Shown here piece by piece: positions 59,221 to 64,000 of a stretch of DNA of 64,000 bases. A model generated the notes under the pieces. The model had not been told where the DNA came from, ran no database searches, and worked only from the letters and a program-made list of their open reading frames with translations. The position numbers were made by a program, and so were the translations under genes. Positions within the stretch are counted from its first letter, which is position 1; every line of letters begins with the position of its first letter. The stretch is from Dryomyza anilis (Eukaryota; Arthropoda; Insecta; Diptera; Dryomyzidae), in assembly GCA_951804985.1 (NCBI GenBank), contig OX638131.1:53875078-53939077 (forward strand). Direction: 5' to 3'.

Positions 59221-60138
59221 ATGAGGGCTATTTTAAGTTTGAGACGTGATTTCTCAAGAACCCTTGCTCCGAATATAATGATTTATAATGGAATTAAAAG
59301 GCAAAAATCTGAGGCCTCTAGACTGGTATTTACGGAGTTATGAGCATTTTAAGTTTGAGACGTGATTTCATGCGCCGATTATAATGATTTATATTGTAAT
59401 TAAAAGAGCAAATATAGATTACAACATGTGCCAACTTTGAGGCCTCTACGACGTGTATTTACGGAGTATTTATGCGTATTTACGGAGTTATGAGCATATA
59501 AAGTTTAAGATGTGATTTCTCTAGAACCCTTGCGCCAAAAAAGGGCAAAAATGCCCTTTATATTACAAATTGTACCAATTTTGAGGCCTCTAGACTCGTA
59601 TTACGGAGTTATGAACATTTTATGTTTGAAACGTGATTTCTCAAGAACCCTTGCTCCGAATATAATGATTTATAATGGAATTAAAAGGCTAAAAATAGAT
59701 TACAAATTTTGCCAACTCTGAGTCCTGTAGACTCGTATTTACGGAGTTATGAGCATTTTAAATATGAGACGTGATTTCTCAAGAACCCATGCGCCGATTA
59801 TAATAAACTAAAAGTGCAAACATAAATTACAAAATATGCCAACTTTGAGGCCTCTACGACGTGTATTTACGGAGTTATGAGCATTCTAAGTTTGAAACGT
59901 GATTTCTCAAGAACCCTTGCGCCGATTATAATAAGGGCAAACATAAATTACAAAATGTGCCAACTGTGAGGGCTCTACGACGTGTATTTACGGAGTTATA
60001 AGCATTTTAAGTTTGAGACGTGATTTCACAAGAGCACTTGTGCCGATTATCATGATTTATATTATAATTAAAAGAGCAAAAATAGATTACAACATGTGCG
60101 AACTTTGAAGCCTCTACGACGTGTATTTACGGAGTTAT
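59221..60138 (+). repeat. Short B copy (B5)
   Basis: B-type tail with a short hairpin at 59540 and a trimer at 59751-60138. Two monomers present in B1 between GAGTTATGAGC and ATGCGCCG are missing near 59370 (GACGTGATTTCATGCGCC follows directly). It leads straight into block C, as at 33607 and 48486. No gene is present. Confidence 0.87.
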
Positions 60139-62062
60139 GAGCATTCTAAGTTTAAGACGTGATTTCTCAAGAACCCATGCGCCGATTATAATAAACTAAA
60201 AGGGCAAACATAAATTACAAAATGTGCCAACTTTGAGGCATCTGCGACGCGTATTTACGGAGTAATGAGCATTTTGAGCTTGAGACGTGTATTTACGAAG
60301 TATTTACGCGTACTATGGAATTATGAGCATATTAAGTTTGAGACGTGATTTCTCAAGAACCCTTGCGCCGACTATAATCATTTATATTGGAATTAAAAGG
60401 GCAAAAATAGATTACAAAATGTGCCAACTTTGAGGCATCTGCGACGCGTATTTACGGAGTAATGAGCATTTTGAGCTTGAGACGTGATTTCTCAAGAACC
60501 ATTGCTCCGAATATAATGATTGATAATGGAATTAAAAGGCCAAAAATAGATTACAAATTGTGCCAACTCTGAGGCCTCTAGACTCGTATTTACGGAGTGA
60601 TGAGTATTTTAAGTTTGAGACGTGATTTCTCAAGAATATATATAATAAACTAAAAGGGCAAACATGAATTACAAAATGTGCCAACTATGAGGGCTCTACG
60701 ACGTGTATTTACGGAGTTATAAGCATTTTAAGTTTGAGACGTGATTTCCAAAGAGCACTTGTGCCGATTATCATGATTTGTATTATAATTAAAAGAGCAA
60801 AAATAAAATACAAAATGTACCAACTTTGAGGCCTCTACGACGTGTATTTACGGAGTATTTACGCGTATTTACGGAGTTATGAGCATTCTAAGTTTGATAC
60901 GTGATTTCTCAAGAGCACTTGCGACGATTATATTGATTTATATTGTAATTAAAAGAGCAAAAATAGATTACAAAATGTGCCAACTTTGAGCATTTTAATT
61001 TTGAGACGTGAGACGAAGAGCCCTTCCACAGATTATAATAAACTAAAAGGGCAAAGATAGATTACAAAATGTGCAAACTTTGAGACCTCTACGACGTGTA
61101 TTTACGGAGTTATGTGCATTTTAAGTTTGAGACGTGATTATATTGTAATTAAAAGAGCAAAAATAGATTACAAAATGTGCCAACTTTGAGCAATTTAATT
61201 TTGAGACGTGATTTCTCAAGAGACCTTGCGCCGATTATAATAGACTAATAGGGCAAAAATAGATTACAAAATGTGCCAACTTTGAGACCTCTACGACGTG
61301 TATTTACGGAGTTATGAGCATTTAAAGTCTGAGACGTGATTTCTCAAGAACTCTTGGTCTGAATAAATGATTTATAATGGAATTAAAAGGGCACAAATAA
61401 ATTACAAAATGTGAAAACTTTGAGCATTTTAATTTTGAGACATGATTTCTCAAGAGCCCTTGCGCCGATTGTAATGATTTATATTGTAATTAAAAGAGCA
61501 ATAATAGATTACAAACTGTGCCAACTTTGAGCATTTTAATTTTGAGACGTGATTTCTCAAGAGCCCTTCCGCCGATTATAATAAACTAAATGGGCAAACA
61601 TAAATTACAAAATGGGCCTATACGACGTGTATTTACGGAGTTATGACATTTTAATTTGAGACGTGATTTCTCAAGAGCCCTTGCGCCGATTATAATGATT
61701 TATAATGGAATTAAAAGGGTAAAAATAGATTACTAAATGTGCCAACTTTGAGCATTTTAATTTTGAGACATGATTACTCAAGAACCCCTAGCGCCGATTA
61801 TAATTATTTATATTGTAATTAAAAGAGCAAAAATAGATTACAAAATGTGCCAACTTTGAGCATTTTAATTTTAAGATGTGATTTCTCAAGAGCCCTTGCG
61901 CCGATTATAATGATTTATAATGGAATTAAAAGGGCAAAAATGATTACAAAATGTGCCAACTTTGAACATTTTAATTTTGAGACGTGATTTCTCAAGAACC
62001 CCTTGCGCCGATTATAATGATTGTAATTAAAAGAGCAAAAATAGATTACAAAATGTGCCAAC
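60139..62062 (+). repeat. Block C, single copy (C5)
   Basis: Matches C unit 2 at an offset of 24,692 bp near 61003, rising to 24,799 bp at the D hairpin. The 107-bp step is one extra short monomer at about 61665-61771 (GGGTAAAAATAGATTACTAAATG in boxes). Only one C unit is present here, against two at 33.4-37.3 and 48.3-52.3 kb. No gene is present. Confidence 0.88.
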
Positions 62063-62123
62063 TTTTTGTCCTTTTTGTTCATTATAATCGGCGCAAGATT
62101 ATAATGAACTAAAAGGGCAAAAA
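62063..62123. repeat. Long hairpin opening block D (copy 4)
   Basis: Arms 62063-62089 and 62097-62123, loop GGCGCAA at 62090-62096. The left arm has a second mismatch (CTTTTTGTTC in place of CTTTTAGTTC), so this copy is slightly decayed. Confidence 0.92.
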
Positions 62124-64000
62124 TAGATTACAAAATGTGCCAACTTTGAGCATTTTAAGTTTGAAACGTGATTTCTCAAGAACACAGTAACCCTCGCGTC
62201 GGCGCAATGATTTGTATTGGAATTAAAAAGACAAAATTAGATTACAATTATTATGATATATATTTGAATTAAAAGGGCAAAAATAGATTACAATATGTGC
62301 CAACTTTGAGGCCTCTACGACGTGTATTTACGGAGTTATGAGCATATTAAGTTTGATACGTGATTTTTCAAGAGCCCTTGCGCCGATTGTAATGATTTAT
62401 ATTGTAATTAAAAGAGCAAAAATAGATTACAACATGTGCCAACTTTGAGGCCTATACGACATGTATTTAAGGAGTTATGTGTCTTTGAAAGTTTGAGACG
62501 TGATTTCTCAAGAACCCTTGCGCCGACTATAATGATTTATATTGGAATTAAAATGGCAAAAACAGATGTGCCAACTTTGAGCATTTTAAGTTTGAGACGT
62601 GATTTCTCAAGAACACATGCGCCGATTATAATAAACTAAAAGGGCAAACATAAATTACAAAATGTGCCAACTACGACGTGTATTTACGGAGTTATGAGCA
62701 GTTTAAATTTGAGACATGATTTCTCAAGAACCCCTTGCGCCGATTATAATGATTTATATTGTAATTAAAAGAGCAAAAATAGATTACAAAATGTGCCAAC
62801 TTTGAGGCCTCTACGACGTGTATTTACGGAGTTATGAGCATATTAAGTTTGATACGTGATTTTTCAAGAGCCCTTGCGCCGATTATAATGATTTATATTG
62901 TAATTAAAAGAGCAAAAATAGATTACAACATGTGCCAAGTTTGCGGCCTCTACGGCGTGTATTTACGGAGTTATGATCATTTTAAGTTTGAGACGTGATT
63001 TCTCAAGAACCCATGCGCCGATTATAATAAACTAAATGGGCAAACATGAATTACAAAATGTGCCAGGCTATTTTGAGAGGGCTATTTTAAGTTTGAGACG
63101 TGATTTCTCAAGAACCCTTGCTCCGAATATAATGATAATAGGGCAAAAATAGATTACAAAATGAGCCAACTTTGTGGCCTCTACGTCGTGTATTTACGGA
63201 GTTATTAGCATTTTAAGTTTGAGACGTGATTTCTCAAGAAGCCCTTGCGCCGATTATAATGATTGTAATTAAAAGAGCAAAAATAGATTACAAAATGTGC
63301 CAAGTTTGAGACGTGATTTCTCTAGAACCATTGCGCCGACTATAATGATTTATATTGGAATTGGATTTATATTGGAAGCGCAAAAATAGATTACAAAATG
63401 TGCCAACTTTGAGCATTTTTATTTTGAGACGTGATTTCTTAAGAGCCCTTGCGCCGATTATATAAATTAAAAGGACAAAAATAGATTACAAAATGTGCCA
63501 AGTTTGCGGCCTCTACGACTTGTATTTACGAAGTTATGAGCATTTTCAGTTTGAGACGTGATTTCGCAAGAGCCATTGCCGAATATAATGATTGATAATG
63601 GAATTAAAAGGCCAAAAATAGATTACAAATTGTGCCAACTCTGAGGCATCTAAACTCGTATTTACGGAGTTATGAGCATTTTAAGTTTGAGACGTGATTT
63701 CTCAAGAACCCTTGCTCCAAATATAATGATTTATAATGGAATTAAAAGGGCAAAATCTGAGGCCTCTAGACGTATATTTACGGAGTTATGAGCATTTTAA
63801 GTTTGATTTCTCAAGAGCCCTTGCGCCGATTATAATGATATATATTTGAATTAAAAGGGCAAAAATAGATTACAAAATGTGCCAACTTTGAAGCCTCTAT
63901 AATGGAATTAAAAGGTCAAAAATAGATTACAAAATGTGACAACTTTGCGCATTTTTATTTTGAGACGTGATTTTTCAAGAGCCCTTGCGACGATTATAAT
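62063..64000 (+). repeat. Block D, copy 4, and mixed right end
   Basis: Opens with the D hairpin, follows D to about 62700, then becomes a mosaic. Positions 63160-63640 parallel 16970-17290 (ATGAGCCAACTTTGTGG, TTGCCGAATATAATG), and 63641-64000 return to D (compare 38000-38340). A small duplication of GGCTATTTT lies at 63066-63090. The array continues past the window end. No gene is present. Confidence 0.85.

Larger units (their letters stand above)
1..64000 (+). repeat. Satellite DNA array filling the window
   Basis: Every line reads as the same monomer in the same orientation. Its order of boxes is: CTACGACGTGTATTTACGGA, GTTATGAGCATTTTAAGTTT, GAGACGTGATTTCTCAAGA, CCCTTGCGCCGATTATAAT, a variable AT-rich spacer, AGATTACAAAATGTGCCAAC, TTTGAGGCCT. 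The full form is 139 bp, with 48 G or C (about 35%) and 6 CpG. No unrelated sequence longer than a few tens of bases interrupts it. Open frames do not exceed 76 codons and are read through by the monomer itself, so none is a gene. Satellites of this length and arrangement are typical of centromeric or pericentromeric heterochromatin in eukaryotes; function at this locus is inference. Confidence 0.97.

Noticed and set aside
1..64000. CRISPR array
   Set aside because: Repeats are over 100 bp, contiguous and divergent, and there are no unique spacers, leader or cas genes.
1..64000. CENP-B box in the monomer
   Set aside because: The nearest candidate is on the minus strand at the TTGCTCCGAATATAAT variant (TTCGGAGCA). 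It lacks the required downstream CGGG, and most monomers lack TTCG altogether.
1..64000. Yeast CDEI-like element in GACGTGAT
   Set aside because: It differs from the CAYGTGAY consensus at the first base and there is no CDEII/CDEIII arrangement. Hundreds of copies do not fit a point centromere.
1..64000. Bacterial -10 boxes or promoters at the frequent GATTATAATGATT
   Set aside because: The TATAAT match is part of the monomer and occurs in almost every copy with no gene downstream and no consistent -35 element. The DNA is eukaryotic satellite.
1..64000. Telomeric or subtelomeric tract
   Set aside because: No TTAGGG, TTTAGGG or TTAGG runs are present on either strand.
1..64000. Transposon or retrotransposon as source of the blocks
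   Set aside because: Block ends show no terminal inverted repeats, target-site duplications, polypurine tract or coding remnants. Breakpoints lie at homologous monomer positions instead. The inverted repeats seen are local hairpins inside monomers, not element termini.
1..64000. rDNA intergenic spacer repeats or tRNA clusters
   Set aside because: No rRNA or tRNA-like segment, cloverleaf or polymerase III box pattern adjoins the repeats anywhere in the window.

Overview
The whole window is one satellite-DNA array. I find no gene, RNA gene, transposon or stretch of single-copy sequence. All of it, in one orientation, is built from an AT-rich monomer (about 35% GC in the full form). The full monomer (type L) is about 139 bp. 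Two shortened forms recur: S1 (about 128 bp) and S2 (about 121 bp), which lose 11 and 18 bp in the AT-rich middle. A further form of about 107-109 bp lacks the 5' end. I estimate roughly 500 monomers. This is eukaryotic heterochromatin, of centromeric or pericentromeric type. The species cannot be named. From memory, the box order GTTATGAgCATTT...ATTTCTCaAGA resembles soybean centromere satellites, so a plant is possible, but I could not align them and an invertebrate is not excluded.

The array has clear higher-order structure. A trimer S1-S2-L of 388 bp (128+121+139) recurs at least 23 times. It is embedded in larger blocks that I call A to E for this window only. Layout: 1-760 diverged A flank; 761-8335 block A; 8336-8810 junction piece; 8811-16385 second A copy (8,050-bp offset, no difference at any point sampled); 16386-17297 mixed; 17298-22781 B1; 22782-27239 B2; 27240-30765 A'; 30766-33430 B3; 33431-37263 two C units; 37264-40509 two D units (1,623-bp tandem); 40510-42540 E1; 42541-44405 A''; 44406-45680 mixed; 45681-48309 B4; 48310-52280 two C units; 52281-53774 D3; 53775-55480 E2; 55481-57659 B/C mosaic; 57660-59220 E3; 59221-60138 B5; 60139-62062 C5; 62063-64000 D4 plus mixed.

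The order B-C-D-E therefore repeats as a super-unit. C begins at 33607, 48486 and 60139 (spacings 14,879 and 11,653 bp). Block copies differ by point changes, by gain or loss of whole monomers in register, and by exchanges whose breakpoints lie in shared sequence. This is the pattern expected of unequal crossing-over and conversion.

The most unusual feature is a set of small inverted segments that create hairpins, always in the AT-rich middle of the monomer. They include four copies of a hairpin with 27-bp arms that mark the start of block D, one 24-bp-arm palindrome found in only one copy of block B (20834-20890), and about 19 short hairpins with 8-11 bp arms. They look like template-switch microinversions fixed at different times and then amplified. 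I see no evidence for an undescribed gene-encoded system; the interest here is structural and evolutionary.
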